64,000 bases of DNA from Acidovorax sp. sic0104. GTDB lineage: Bacteria; Pseudomonadota; Gammaproteobacteria; Burkholderiales; Burkholderiaceae_C. Positions 34,351-42,072 of the stretch are shown here, piece by piece; position 1 is the first letter of the stretch, and the number at the start of each line of letters is the position of its first letter. The stretch spans positions 308,345 through 372,344 of the forward strand of contig NZ_JAHUWH010000003.1 of assembly GCF_019219095.1 (NCBI RefSeq). Direction: 5' to 3'. Both the position numbers and the translations under genes were made by a program. The notes below the pieces were generated by a model that worked only from the letters and a program-made list of their open reading frames with translations, searched no databases and was not told where the DNA came from.

Positions 34351-34563
34351 CTACATGCCATCACGTTGACCGCCATGTCGCCCTGTCAGGGCTGCATGGT
34401 TGATGGCAACAATCTGGGCTATTCCGAGTATGTCAGCGCGTGAAATAGCCGCTGTCGGGAACAACTCCGCTGCAAGGCTTTGCGCCTCCTGAATCTGCGC
34501 TGCTGCAAGCACGCAAGACTGGTGCAAGCTGCGCGCCAATGCAATGTTCGGATCCTGGGCCAT
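34351..34563 (-). CDS. Small hypothetical protein (70 aa)
   Basis: The ATG at 34561-34563 has AGGAG about 8 nt upstream. Ala-rich, probably helical (ALARSLHQSCVLAAAQIQEA). No signal or membrane helix. Unknown. Confidence 0.45.
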   Translation of the reverse strand: MAQDPNIALARSLHQSCVLAAAQIQEAQSLAAELFPTAAISRADILGIAQIVAINHAALTGRHGGQRDGM

Positions 34564-34681
34564 GACAGTTACTCCTGAATGATTCGATCACCACATCAGG
34601 CAGTATGACGGCGGCACGCAATGCCATCAACCGCCAGCAGCCGCGGTTGCGGGGCCGTCGCAGACCATGGACCTTGCAACG

Positions 34682-34834
34682 CTAGTAGCCCATCTTGTAG
34701 TAGGCCACCATCAGCACCGCCAATACCGCTATCAATGCGGCGATCCAGAATACTCGAATGTCGTACATACCCAGTTCAGGATCGGTATCTACGACGTGTT
34801 GGCCAACGGCCTGCGGATTGGTCGAAACGTTCAT
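34682..34834 (-). CDS. Small single-pass membrane protein (50 aa)
   Basis: From the ATG at 34832-34834, with AGGGG upstream. One C-terminal helix (VFWIAALIAVLAVLMVAYY, about 28-46) follows a polar N-terminus. No family is recognised. Confidence 0.4.
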   Translation of the reverse strand: MNVSTNPQAVGQHVVDTDPELGMYDIRVFWIAALIAVLAVLMVAYYKMGY

Positions 34835-34863
34835 GGCTAAAACCCCTGGCTCTCTGTGAAGCC

Positions 34864-35058
34864 TCAAAGGTACTGGGGGAGCTGGGGCGCCACTGTCAGA
34901 CAATCGCCAATCGTCACGAGCAACAACAGCTGAGCCAAAATAGCGATGAACAGCCTGCACTCCTCCAGCTTGGGCGCCCAGGTCAATCCAAGCCGAGCGC
35001 ACCAAGCAAGCATGATCGCGCAAACAAGAAAACCGCTCCAGGAGCCCAGGAGCGGCAT
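34864..35058 (-). CDS. Possible small membrane protein (64 aa)
   Basis: Two hydrophobic segments (GSWSGFLVCAIMLAWCARLG and FIAILAQLLLLVTIGDCL). There is no clear ribosome site and it is 29 bp from the previous small gene, so the call is weak. Confidence 0.3.
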   Translation of the reverse strand: MPLLGSWSGFLVCAIMLAWCARLGLTWAPKLEECRLFIAILAQLLLLVTIGDCLTVAPQLPQYL

Positions 35059-35091
35059 GCGTTTGCCGGCTTTCGGAAAGCTTTGCCCGGA

Positions 35092-35316
35092 CTAACCGTG
35101 AACGTTGTCCACGGGCAATTCCCCCCCCGAGCCACATGAGTAGCACTTCACCTGGAAACCGTCGAAGCCCGTCAGCAACAGGAACTTCTGGGGGGCGCCG
35201 CCCTGGCGGTACGCAGACACTGTCTCTTCCGCCTCACAATTGGCGCACCGGAAGTGGGCGACGTTTCCATCACAAAAACGGGTGACGTTCTCTATGGAGA
35301 GTGCAACGATAGGCAT
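35092..35316 (-). CDS. Small zinc-ribbon-like protein (74 aa)
   Basis: Two CxxC pairs (FRCANCEAEE and KCYSCGSGG) about 30 residues apart suggest a zinc ribbon. No signal peptide. It is part of the block of short minus-strand genes between the MscS gene and tRNA-Val. Unknown function. Confidence 0.45.
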   Translation of the reverse strand: MPIVALSIENVTRFCDGNVAHFRCANCEAEETVSAYRQGGAPQKFLLLTGFDGFQVKCYSCGSGGELPVDNVHG

Positions 35317-35344
35317 TGGGGCAATCTAGCATGCCCCTGCGCCG

Positions 35345-35614
35345 TCACCGTGTCAGACGAAGCGCAGTCTTTTCCATGGCGAGTTGCCTCGAATCTGCAG
35401 CCCTCCCGAGCGATCCTGCTGATGCCTGCTGCCTGACGCCAGCATCCAGGACCTCGGTGGCAAGCACCCGCGTCCGGGGAGTCGTTGCATCAGCCGCCGC
35501 TGGGCACGGGGCATTTTGGTAGAACGGCCTGCCATTGAGGTCGCACTTGTTGATTGCATGGGCAAAAGAGGTTGGTAGAACCATCGCAATGACCAGTATT
35601 CCGAACATTCGCAT
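35345..35614 (-). CDS. Small exported protein, DUF4124-like start (89 aa)
   Basis: A signal peptide (MRMFGILVIAMVLPTSFAHA) precedes KCDLNGRPFYQNAPCP, the Cys/Tyr/Cys pattern typical of DUF4124-type periplasmic proteins. AAGGGG precedes the ATG. Role unknown. Confidence 0.5.
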   Translation of the reverse strand: MRMFGILVIAMVLPTSFAHAINKCDLNGRPFYQNAPCPAAADATTPRTRVLATEVLDAGVRQQASAGSLGRAADSRQLAMEKTALRLTR

Positions 35615-36058
35615 AACACCCCTTCACAATCTCATTTGAAACAAATTGTCGCAAACTGGATCCATCGGGTGTATTGCGGAAAGTGCGTAGTGGCCAGACG
35701 GCTGCGGCGGCCCGGATGGCAGTGGGAGCGTTGCCGTTGCCGCGCTCCATCTGAATGTGGTGTAGCTGCCAGCGCATATGCGCCAGTTGTTCCGGTTCGG
35801 CGATGGGTCCGGCGAGCGACCCGTTCGAATCAGTTCGCCCCATCATCTGGCGAAGTTTCGCCAGCTACGGCAGTCGTGCTTTCGACATCTGCGACTCCTT
35901 CAACACCACGAATGATGTGTCCACACAACCGTGGCCAACTCCCGACCCGTATCCGCTTGCGCGTTACGGGCGTCTGAAATCAATCCGATGTCTGTAGCCC
36001 ATATCGCGTACGCATCACGGCATCACAGCACTGCCCACGCAAGAAGCGGCAAAAAGAA
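35615..36058. other. Intergenic stretch without a supported gene
   Basis: A minus-strand frame at 35490-35846 begins codon-like (MMGRTDSNGSLAGPIAEPEQ) but overlaps the exported-protein gene and decays, and has no ribosome site. Nothing else is convincing. It may hold relics of accessory genes. Confidence 0.4.
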
Positions 36059-36089
36059 AAGCCTTCTGGGTCAGTGACCTAGAAGGCTT
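36059..36089 (-). terminator. Terminator of tRNA-Val(GAC)
   Basis: AAGCCTTCT / AGAAGGCTT, extended inward by GGTC/GACC. On the minus strand it runs into TTTTCTTTTTG. It lies 17 bp past the tRNA. Confidence 0.8.
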
Positions 36090-36105
36090 GGTACCAATGG
36101 TTAAT

Positions 36106-36182
36106 TGGTAGGCGCGATTGGACTCGAACCAACGACCCCCACCATGTCAAGGTGGTGCTCTAACCAGCTGAGCTACGCGCCT
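36106..36182 (-). tRNA. tRNA-Val (anticodon GAC)
   Basis: Acceptor AGGCGCG/CGCGCCT, D-arm GCTCAGCTGGTTAGAGC, anticodon loop TTGACAT (GAC), T-loop TTCGAGT, encoded ACCA. Together with tRNA-Val(TAC) at 5311 it covers valine codons. Confidence 0.95.
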
Positions 36183-36276
36183 GTCGTTGTTAAGACCACG
36201 ATTATAGCCATAAAAACGGGGGCTAGACAAATTGGTGCATAAATCGTCGCGCGCCACGCACCCACTTGCCGGACCG

Positions 36277-38490
36277 TCAGCGTCGGCGCGCGGAGCGCAC
36301 GCCGGGCACACCAGCCACGATGCCCAGCACCTTGTTCAGGCGCCCGGAGTCGGCAACCTCCACGGTGAAGGTCATCCACGCGGTGCCCTTGACCGACTGG
36401 GTCTGCACACCGATCACGTTGGTCTTCTCGCGTGCAAAGACCTCGGAGATGTCGCGCAGCAGGCCCTGGCGGTCTGCAGCTTCGACGGCCACATCCACCG
36501 GATACACGGCGGCGGTTGCGGCCGTTTTGGGTATACCCCATTCGACGTCGATCACGCGCTCCGCGCTGCGTGCGGCCATTTCGCGGAAATTGCTGCAATC
36601 CGCGCGATGCACGCTCACCCCTTTGCCACGGGTGACGAAGCCGCGGATGTCGTCTGGCGGTGCGGGCTTGCAGCACTTGGCCAGTTGCGTCATCAGTGAA
36701 TCGATGCCCACCACCAGCACGCCGCCCTTGGGCGCGGATTCATTCGTGCGGGTTTTCTTCAGCAGCAGGTAGTCGTCGGGCTGGCGCACGGGCTCGGGCG
36801 GGCGCAATACCGTTTCGATGTTGCGCAGTGAATACTCGTCCTTGCCGACCACCTCGAACAATGCGTCTGCAGACTTGAATCCGAGCTGAGCCGCCAAGTC
36901 GTCCAGCTTGACGGCGGTCTTGCCCTCACGCTGCAACAGCTTTTCCACCGCCTCCCGGCCACGCCCAATGGTTTCGTGCGTGGCCTGGGCGTTGAACCAG
37001 GCGCGCACCTTGGCCTTGGCGCGGTGGCTTGTCAGGTAGCCCAGCTCGGCGTTCAGCCAGTCGCGCGAAGGACGGCCTTCCTTGACGGTGGAGATCTCCA
37101 CCGTCTGCCCATTCTGCAGCGGGGTATTGAGCGGCACCATCGCGCCGTCCACCCGTGCCCCACGGCAGCGATGGCCCACGCTCGTATGCACGGCGTAAGC
37201 GAAATCCACAGGGGTCGCGCCCTGCTGCAGTTCGACCACTGCAGCGTCGGGGGTCAGCACATAGATACGGTCGTCAAAAAGCCCACGGTTGGACTCGGTG
37301 CCCGACAGGTCGCGCTCCCAGGCCAGCAGCTGGCGCAGCACCGCGATCTTGGCGTCGTACTCTCCCGTGGCCGAGACGCCCGCGTAGCCCTTGCTCCCGG
37401 CCTCCTTGTACGCCCAATGGGCAGCCACGCCGTGCTCGGCATGGTCGTGCATCGCCTGCGTGCGGATCTGGATCTCGATGGGTTTGCCGTTGTCGTCGCG
37501 CACGATGGTATGCAGCGACTGGTAGCCGTTGGGCTTGGGTTTGGCGATGTAGTCGTCGAACTCCTCGACGATGGGCTTGAACTGCTGGTGCACCCAGCTC
37601 AGGGCCGCATAACAGTCCTTCACGGTGGGAACGACCACGCGCAGCGCGCGGATGTCGAGCACTTGGTCGAAGTTGAGCGACTTGCCACGCATCTTCTTGA
37701 CGATGCTGTAGATGTGCTTGGGGCGACCCTGCACGCTGGCGCTGATGCTATGCGCACGCAGGTCGGCTTCTACACGCGAGCGCAACTGCACCATGTACAC
37801 CTCGCGCTCGCCGCGTTTCTCGTCGAGCAGGCGCGCCACTTCCTTGTACGTATCCGGCTCCAGAAAGCGGAACGACAGGTCTTCCAGTTCCCACTTGATC
37901 TGCCAAATGCCCAGCCGGTTGGCCAGCGGCGCGAACACTTGCAAGGACTCTCGCGCCAGGCTGGGCGGAACGGGCCGCTTGCTGGCCGCATGAAAGCGCA
38001 GCGTCTGCAGTCGCGACGCCAGGCGCAGCATGACCACCCGCAGGTCGCGCGAGAAGGCCAACAGCATCTTTCGCACGTTCTCTGTCTGCAGCGCGTGCCC
38101 GTCCACCTGCTGTCCGGCACGGGCCTGCTGCTGCACCCGCATGAGCTTGGTGGTTTCCACCGCCAGCGCCGCGAAGTTTTCGCCGAATGCCTTGGAGATC
38201 ACCTCTTGCGGCTTCGTCAGGTGGATGCAGGCGTGCACGAGGTAGCTGGCGGCCTGCATGGCTTCAGAGCCGCCGATGCCCTTGAGGATGGAAGCCACGG
38301 CGTCCGCGTGGGCCAGCGTGTTCTCGCCCGAGTCCAGGGTCTCACCAGCCATCAGGGGCTCGGCGAAGGCACGCGCACGCGCCAGGGCGTTTACCTGCTC
38401 GGGCAGCGTGTGTGCGGTGGCAGCGATGAGCTGCGGAACAGCGTCAGGCTGCGGCGATGTTGCGGTGGAAGCTGCGAGGTTGGTTTTCAT
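36277..38490 (-). CDS. relA: RelA-type (p)ppGpp synthetase
   Basis: At 737 residues it makes (p)ppGpp from GTP/GDP and ATP in response to uncharged tRNA on the ribosome (stringent response). N-terminal HD-like region: the hydrolase HDxxED motif of SpoT is replaced (LVHACIHLTKPQE), so hydrolase activity is likely lost. The synthetase domain follows (RGRPKHIYSIVKKMRG-type motif, then AKPNGYQSLHTIV, about 240-350), with TGS (ATPVDFAYAVHTSVGHRC) and C-terminal ACT domains. Its ATG overlaps the stop of the upstream hydrolase gene (38487-38490). Confidence 0.94.
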   Translation of the reverse strand: MKTNLAASTATSPQPDAVPQLIAATAHTLPEQVNALARARAFAEPLMAGETLDSGENTLAHADAVASILKGIGGSEAMQAASYLVHACIHLTKPQEVISKAFGENFAALAVETTKLMRVQQQARAGQQVDGHALQTENVRKMLLAFSRDLRVVMLRLASRLQTLRFHAASKRPVPPSLARESLQVFAPLANRLGIWQIKWELEDLSFRFLEPDTYKEVARLLDEKRGEREVYMVQLRSRVEADLRAHSISASVQGRPKHIYSIVKKMRGKSLNFDQVLDIRALRVVVPTVKDCYAALSWVHQQFKPIVEEFDDYIAKPKPNGYQSLHTIVRDDNGKPIEIQIRTQAMHDHAEHGVAAHWAYKEAGSKGYAGVSATGEYDAKIAVLRQLLAWERDLSGTESNRGLFDDRIYVLTPDAAVVELQQGATPVDFAYAVHTSVGHRCRGARVDGAMVPLNTPLQNGQTVEISTVKEGRPSRDWLNAELGYLTSHRAKAKVRAWFNAQATHETIGRGREAVEKLLQREGKTAVKLDDLAAQLGFKSADALFEVVGKDEYSLRNIETVLRPPEPVRQPDDYLLLKKTRTNESAPKGGVLVVGIDSLMTQLAKCCKPAPPDDIRGFVTRGKGVSVHRADCSNFREMAARSAERVIDVEWGIPKTAATAAVYPVDVAVEAADRQGLLRDISEVFAREKTNVIGVQTQSVKGTAWMTFTVEVADSGRLNKVLGIVAGVPGVRSARRR

Positions 38491-39446
38491 CCCGCCGTGG
38501 CACCTTCTGCGGCCTGCAGGAAGTCCGTGACCGCAGCGACCTGGTCGGCCGCCACCAGCGTGGGAGCATGGCCGACACCGGCGAACTCCACAACGCGCGC
38601 TCGGGGCCCACGCTCGGCCATGGCCTGCGCCGTCTCTTGGGACAGCAGGTCGGACTGCGCGCCGCGCAGCAGCAAGGTTCGCGCCGCAATGTTGTCATAC
38701 AGCTGCCACAGAGCAGCCTCGCCAGCGGCCGCGCCGTCCTGCGTCAGCGACCGAAAGGGAACTGCGATGTCTGGATCGTAGTGCAGCGTCACACCGCCAT
38801 CGGGCAGGGGCCGGACCATCGCGCGCGACAGTTCCAGCCATTGCGCCGGCGTGTGGGGGCCGAAGCTGGTCGAAATGGTCCACATGGCCTGCGCCGCCTG
38901 CTCAAGCGATTCGAACCGAGCCACCTGCCCCAGGTACTGCCCAATGCGCTGCAAGGCCTGCCACTGAATGACCGGCCCGACGTCGTTGAGCACCAGCCGG
39001 CGCACGGGCACCGGAAGTGGGAGGCCCGGCTGCCCCGCCACCCCCATGCCGATGAGCCCGCCCATGCTGGTGCCAACCCAGTCCAGCGTGGCGATGGGCG
39101 CCTGCCGGTGCAGTTGCGCGATCAGCATCAGCATGTCCGCCGCATACTGCGGGATCTGGTAGCCCGCAGGGTCCGCCAGCCAGTCGCTGCGGCCGCGGCC
39201 GACCACGTCGGGGCAGACCACGCGCGCGTGGCGCGACAGCTCTGCAGCGAGCGTATCGAAATCCCGGCCCTGGCGCGACAGGCCGTGCACGCAGACGATG
39301 ACGTGGGGATGTTCGGGGTTGCCGGTGGCGTTCCATTCCCAATACGCCATGCGGTGCTGTTGCGCAGGGGCAAGCTCTGCGCCGGGTGCCACCGGCGCAG
39401 CCGCAGAGCCAGGGCACAGTACGTAGTTCAGCGTAGGTTCAATCAT
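38487..39446 (-). CDS. Alpha/beta-fold hydrolase
   Basis: 319 residues from the ATG at 39444-39446 (MIEPTLNYVL); an ATG 19 codons upstream is possible but would almost touch bdhA's ribosome site. Oxyanion region VHGLSRQGRDFD, nucleophile elbow DWVGTSMGGLIG (Ser), and a catalytic His near the end (GVGHAPTL). Substrate unknown; such enzymes hydrolyse esters. Its stop overlaps the relA start by four bases, so relA translation may depend on it. Confidence 0.85.
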   Translation of the reverse strand: MIEPTLNYVLCPGSAAAPVAPGAELAPAQQHRMAYWEWNATGNPEHPHVIVCVHGLSRQGRDFDTLAAELSRHARVVCPDVVGRGRSDWLADPAGYQIPQYAADMLMLIAQLHRQAPIATLDWVGTSMGGLIGMGVAGQPGLPLPVPVRRLVLNDVGPVIQWQALQRIGQYLGQVARFESLEQAAQAMWTISTSFGPHTPAQWLELSRAMVRPLPDGGVTLHYDPDIAVPFRSLTQDGAAAGEAALWQLYDNIAARTLLLRGAQSDLLSQETAQAMAERGPRARVVEFAGVGHAPTLVAADQVAAVTDFLQAAEGATAG

Positions 39447-39517
39447 GGGGTGCGGAATCCGGGAGCAGCGCTTGATAATCAGCTGCGTTGCATCGTAATT
39501 CATTCGGAGAGACTCAC

Positions 39518-40300
39518 ATGCTGAAAGGCAAAACCGCCCTCGTCACGGGCTCCACCAGCGGCATCGGCCTGGGCATCGCCAAGGCCCTGGCCCGCCAGGG
39601 CGCCCACATCGTGCTCAACGGTTTCGGCGACGTGGAAGGCCCGCGCGCCGAGGTGCTGGCCGCTGGCCAATCCGCGGGCGTGCAGGTGGCCTATCACGGG
39701 GCCGACATGAGCCGCGCGGCGGACATCGAAGACATGATGAAGTACAGCGCAGCGCAGTTCGGGCGCGTGGACATCCTGGTGAACAACGCCGGCATCCAGC
39801 ACGTGGCCAACGTGGAGGATTTCCCCGTCGAGCGCTGGGATTCGGTGATTGCCATCAACCTGAGCAGCGCGTTCCACACTTCGCGCCTGGCGCTGCCGGC
39901 GATGAAGAGCGCCAACTGGGGACGCATCATCAACGTGGCGTCGGTCCATGGCCTGGTGGGTTCGGCCCAGAAGTCGGCCTATGTGGCGGCCAAGCACGGC
40001 ATCGTGGGGCTGACCAAGGTCACGGCGCTCGAGAACGCCACCACGGGCGTGACCTGCAACGCCATCTGCCCCGGTTGGGTGCTCACGCCGCTGGTGCAAA
40101 AGCAGGTCGACGCGAAGGCGCAGGAGCATGGCTTGTCGAACGAAGACGCCAAAAAGCTGCTGCTGGGTGAAAAGGAACCGTCGATGCAGTTCACCACGCC
40201 TGAAGAACTGGGCGAGTTGGCGGTGTTCTTCTGCTCCCCGGCCGCCAACAACGTGCGCGGCGTGGCGTGGAACATGGATGGCGGCTGGGCCGCGCAGTAA
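39518..40300 (+). CDS. bdhA: 3-hydroxybutyrate dehydrogenase
   Basis: This 260-residue short-chain dehydrogenase oxidises D-3-hydroxybutyrate to acetoacetate with NAD+, the step after PHB depolymerisation. Seen: the nucleotide motif TGSTSGIGLGIA, NNAGIQHV, catalytic Ser in INVASVHG, YVAAK (Tyr/Lys pair), and NAICPGWVLTPLVQKQ, which is typical of this enzyme and not of acetoacetyl-CoA reductases. The ATG at 39518 has GGAGAG upstream. It is divergent from the hydrolase-relA pair; with phaR it points to PHB storage. Confidence 0.94.
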   Translation: MLKGKTALVTGSTSGIGLGIAKALARQGAHIVLNGFGDVEGPRAEVLAAGQSAGVQVAYHGADMSRAADIEDMMKYSAAQFGRVDILVNNAGIQHVANVEDFPVERWDSVIAINLSSAFHTSRLALPAMKSANWGRIINVASVHGLVGSAQKSAYVAAKHGIVGLTKVTALENATTGVTCNAICPGWVLTPLVQKQVDAKAQEHGLSNEDAKKLLLGEKEPSMQFTTPEELGELAVFFCSPAANNVRGVAWNMDGGWAAQ

Positions 40301-40306
40301 GGAAAA

Positions 40307-40335
40307 AGGCGCACCGCAGGTATGCCGGTGCGCCT
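40307..40335 (+). terminator. Hairpin between bdhA and the SIMPL-domain gene
   Basis: AGGCGCACCG / CGGTGCGCCT hairpin in the gap between two convergent genes; it can serve both strands. No long U-tract. Confidence 0.6.
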
Positions 40336-40396
40336 CGGAGACAAACTGACAGGCCGGTCGACGGCCTGCCAGCCCACCTGAACACGGTGCGCGAAC

Positions 40397-41113
40397 TCAG
40401 CGCATCTGCACCGAACCCGACACGTTCACGATGACCTGGGCCTTGCCCGCCTCGACCGGCACCGCCGAATCGGAGAACGACCCCATCTTCGCCTCGGCCG
40501 CCATCATGCGCGGACGCGGGCCCGGCATGGATTCATTGCTGTTGACCGCCACTTCACGCAGGCTGTAGTTGCTGAAGCCGAACCCCTTTGCCAGGTCGGC
40601 AGCGCGCGCCTTGAACTGCTCGATGGCCTGGGTCTGGGCCTCGCCCTCTACCTTGGCACGCGCCTCGCGTGACAAACCGAAGGCGACCTGGCTGATCGTC
40701 ATGGTCTGAATCTTGCCCGCCGTGGTGGTGATGCGTGAGAAATCGCGCCCCTCGAGCACCAACTCGGCCCGGCCCTGCCAGCCGTTGATCTTGCCATCCT
40801 TGCCATAGCGCGGAAACAGGCCGAATGGCCCCGTGCGCACATCCAGCTGCCCGGGCTGCGCATTCCGCTTGGCTTCTGCCAGGGCGGCATCCAGAGCTTG
40901 CTTGAGCTGGGTCTGGACCGTGGCCGCATCTGCGGCTTCCTTGCTTGCAGCAAGATTCAGCACCAGCAGGTCCTGCTGCACCTCCACCGTCCCGGTCGCC
41001 GACAGCTGCACCACATTGCGCGGCTCGGAGACCGGCGCCGCATTTTGTGCAAAAGCCGCTCCAGCACAAGCCAGTAGAGCGCTAGCAGCTATCATTTTGG
41101 TAGTATTTTTCAT
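40397..41113 (-). CDS. SIMPL-domain (DUF541) periplasmic protein
   Basis: 238 residues. A signal peptide (MKNTTKMIAASALLACAGAA, cleavage after FAQ or FA) is followed by a SIMPL/DUF541 domain (VVQLSATGTVEVQQDLLVL, then FGLSREAR, ends VIVNVSGSVQMR). SIMPL proteins are exported, often linked to oxidative or envelope stress; the molecular role is not settled. The ATG at 41111-41113 with AAGGA upstream is chosen over an ATG six codons upstream. Codons 5-22 of the signal peptide are a copy of the interspersed repeat (41050-41100). Confidence 0.88.
   Translation of the reverse strand: MKNTTKMIAASALLACAGAAFAQNAAPVSEPRNVVQLSATGTVEVQQDLLVLNLAASKEAADAATVQTQLKQALDAALAEAKRNAQPGQLDVRTGPFGLFPRYGKDGKINGWQGRAELVLEGRDFSRITTTAGKIQTMTISQVAFGLSREARAKVEGEAQTQAIEQFKARAADLAKGFGFSNYSLREVAVNSNESMPGPRPRMMAAEAKMGSFSDSAVPVEAGKAQVIVNVSGSVQMR
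41050..41100 (-). repeat. Interspersed repeat copy forming the SIMPL signal-peptide codons
   Basis: On the minus strand it reads ATAGCTGCTAGCGCTCT, ACTGGCTTGTGCTGGAG, then CGGCTTTT. It aligns to the earP copy at 15143-15192 over nearly its whole length. Translation gives MIAASALLACAGAAFA, the hydrophobic core of the signal peptide. Confidence 0.7.
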
Positions 41114-41236
41114 AGTCCGAATATCCTTCATGGCAAAACACAGCCTCCGGGTGGGCATGTGCGGGCACCACCATAACCGCACCAGACGGCACGATGTTTT
41201 AAGGCCTTTGCATGAGCATGCGAAGCTGGGCAAAAC

Positions 41237-41312
41237 TTGTAACAGTTGGTCAAACCACGCCCCAAAACCCGAACTTCGGCGTTCCAACTGGTCAGAATCG
41301 GCTCTGTTACAA
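41237..41312 (+). promoter_or_regulatory. Inverted-repeat sites upstream of the response-regulator gene
   Basis: TTGTAACAG (41237-41245) and CTGTTACAA (41304-41312) are exact inverted copies. Just inside them are CAGTTGG and CCAACTG. TGTAACA is typical of OmpR-type boxes, so autoregulation by the downstream response regulator is plausible. Confidence 0.45.
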
Positions 41313-41330
41313 ATTGGACTTGAGATCTAC

Positions 41331-42062
41331 ATGGCCACAACAACCAATCGCACCGACAAAGTTCTCGTGGTAGACGACGATGCCCGCATCCGTGATTTGC
41401 TGCGACGCTATCTGACCCAGGAAGGCTTCGAAGTCATGGTCGCGGAAGACGGCAAGGCCCTGAACCGCCTGTTGCTGCGCGAGACGGTGGACATCATCGT
41501 GCTGGACCTGATGATGCCCGGTGAAGACGGTCTGTCGATCTGCCGCCGCCTGCGCGCCGCCAATGACCGCACCCCCATCATCATGCTCACCGCCAAGGGC
41601 GAGGACGTGGACCGCATCGTAGGACTGGAAGTGGGCGCGGACGACTATCTGGGCAAGCCTTTCAACCCCCGCGAACTCCTGGCCCGCATCCATGCCGTGC
41701 TGCGCCGCCGCCCCGCCCAGGAGGCACCCGGCGCTCCGTCCGGCGACAACGAGGTCGTCACCTTCGGCCCCTTCACCTTCGATCTGGGCACCCGCGCGCT
41801 TCAGCGCAATGGCGAAGAGTTGCCGCTGACCACCGGCGAATTCGCGATGCTCAAGGCCTTGGTTCGCCACCCACGCCAGCCGCTGTCGCGCGAGAAGCTC
41901 GCCCTGCTGGCCCGCGGCCGCGAGTTCGAGCCCTTTGACCGCAGCCTGGACGTGCAGGTGTCTCGCCTGCGCAAGCTGGTGGAGGTGGATGCGGCAGCGC
42001 CTCGCTACATTCAGACGGTGTGGGGCGTAGGCTACGTGTTCGTGCCGGACGGAACAAGCTGA
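41331..42062 (+). CDS. ompR: OmpR-family response regulator (RisA-like)
   Basis: 243 residues. Receiver domain (KVLVVDDDARIRDLLRRYL, phospho-acceptor Asp in IIVLDLMMPGEDG, Lys in LGKPFNPREL) followed by a Trans_Reg_C winged helix (about 140-240: PLTTGEFAMLKALVRHPRQP, IQTVWGVGYVFV). The layout and the partner kinase 10 bp downstream match Bordetella RisA/RisS and enteric OmpR/EnvZ, which control porins and envelope genes. The ATG at 41331 is where homology begins, although the frame is open far upstream. Confidence 0.93.
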   Translation: MATTTNRTDKVLVVDDDARIRDLLRRYLTQEGFEVMVAEDGKALNRLLLRETVDIIVLDLMMPGEDGLSICRRLRAANDRTPIIMLTAKGEDVDRIVGLEVGADDYLGKPFNPRELLARIHAVLRRRPAQEAPGAPSGDNEVVTFGPFTFDLGTRALQRNGEELPLTTGEFAMLKALVRHPRQPLSREKLALLARGREFEPFDRSLDVQVSRLRKLVEVDAAAPRYIQTVWGVGYVFVPDGTS

Positions 42063-42072
42063 GCCCCTGTTC

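Noticed and set aside
35490..35846. 118-codon minus-strand frame in the small-gene region
   Set aside because: Its 3' half overlaps the exported DUF4124-like gene in another frame and it lacks a ribosome site; kept only as a remark.
33906..36182. A genomic island integrated at tRNA-Val(GAC)
   Set aside because: No integrase gene and no second copy of the tRNA 3' end were found in the interval, so tRNA-site integration is not supported.
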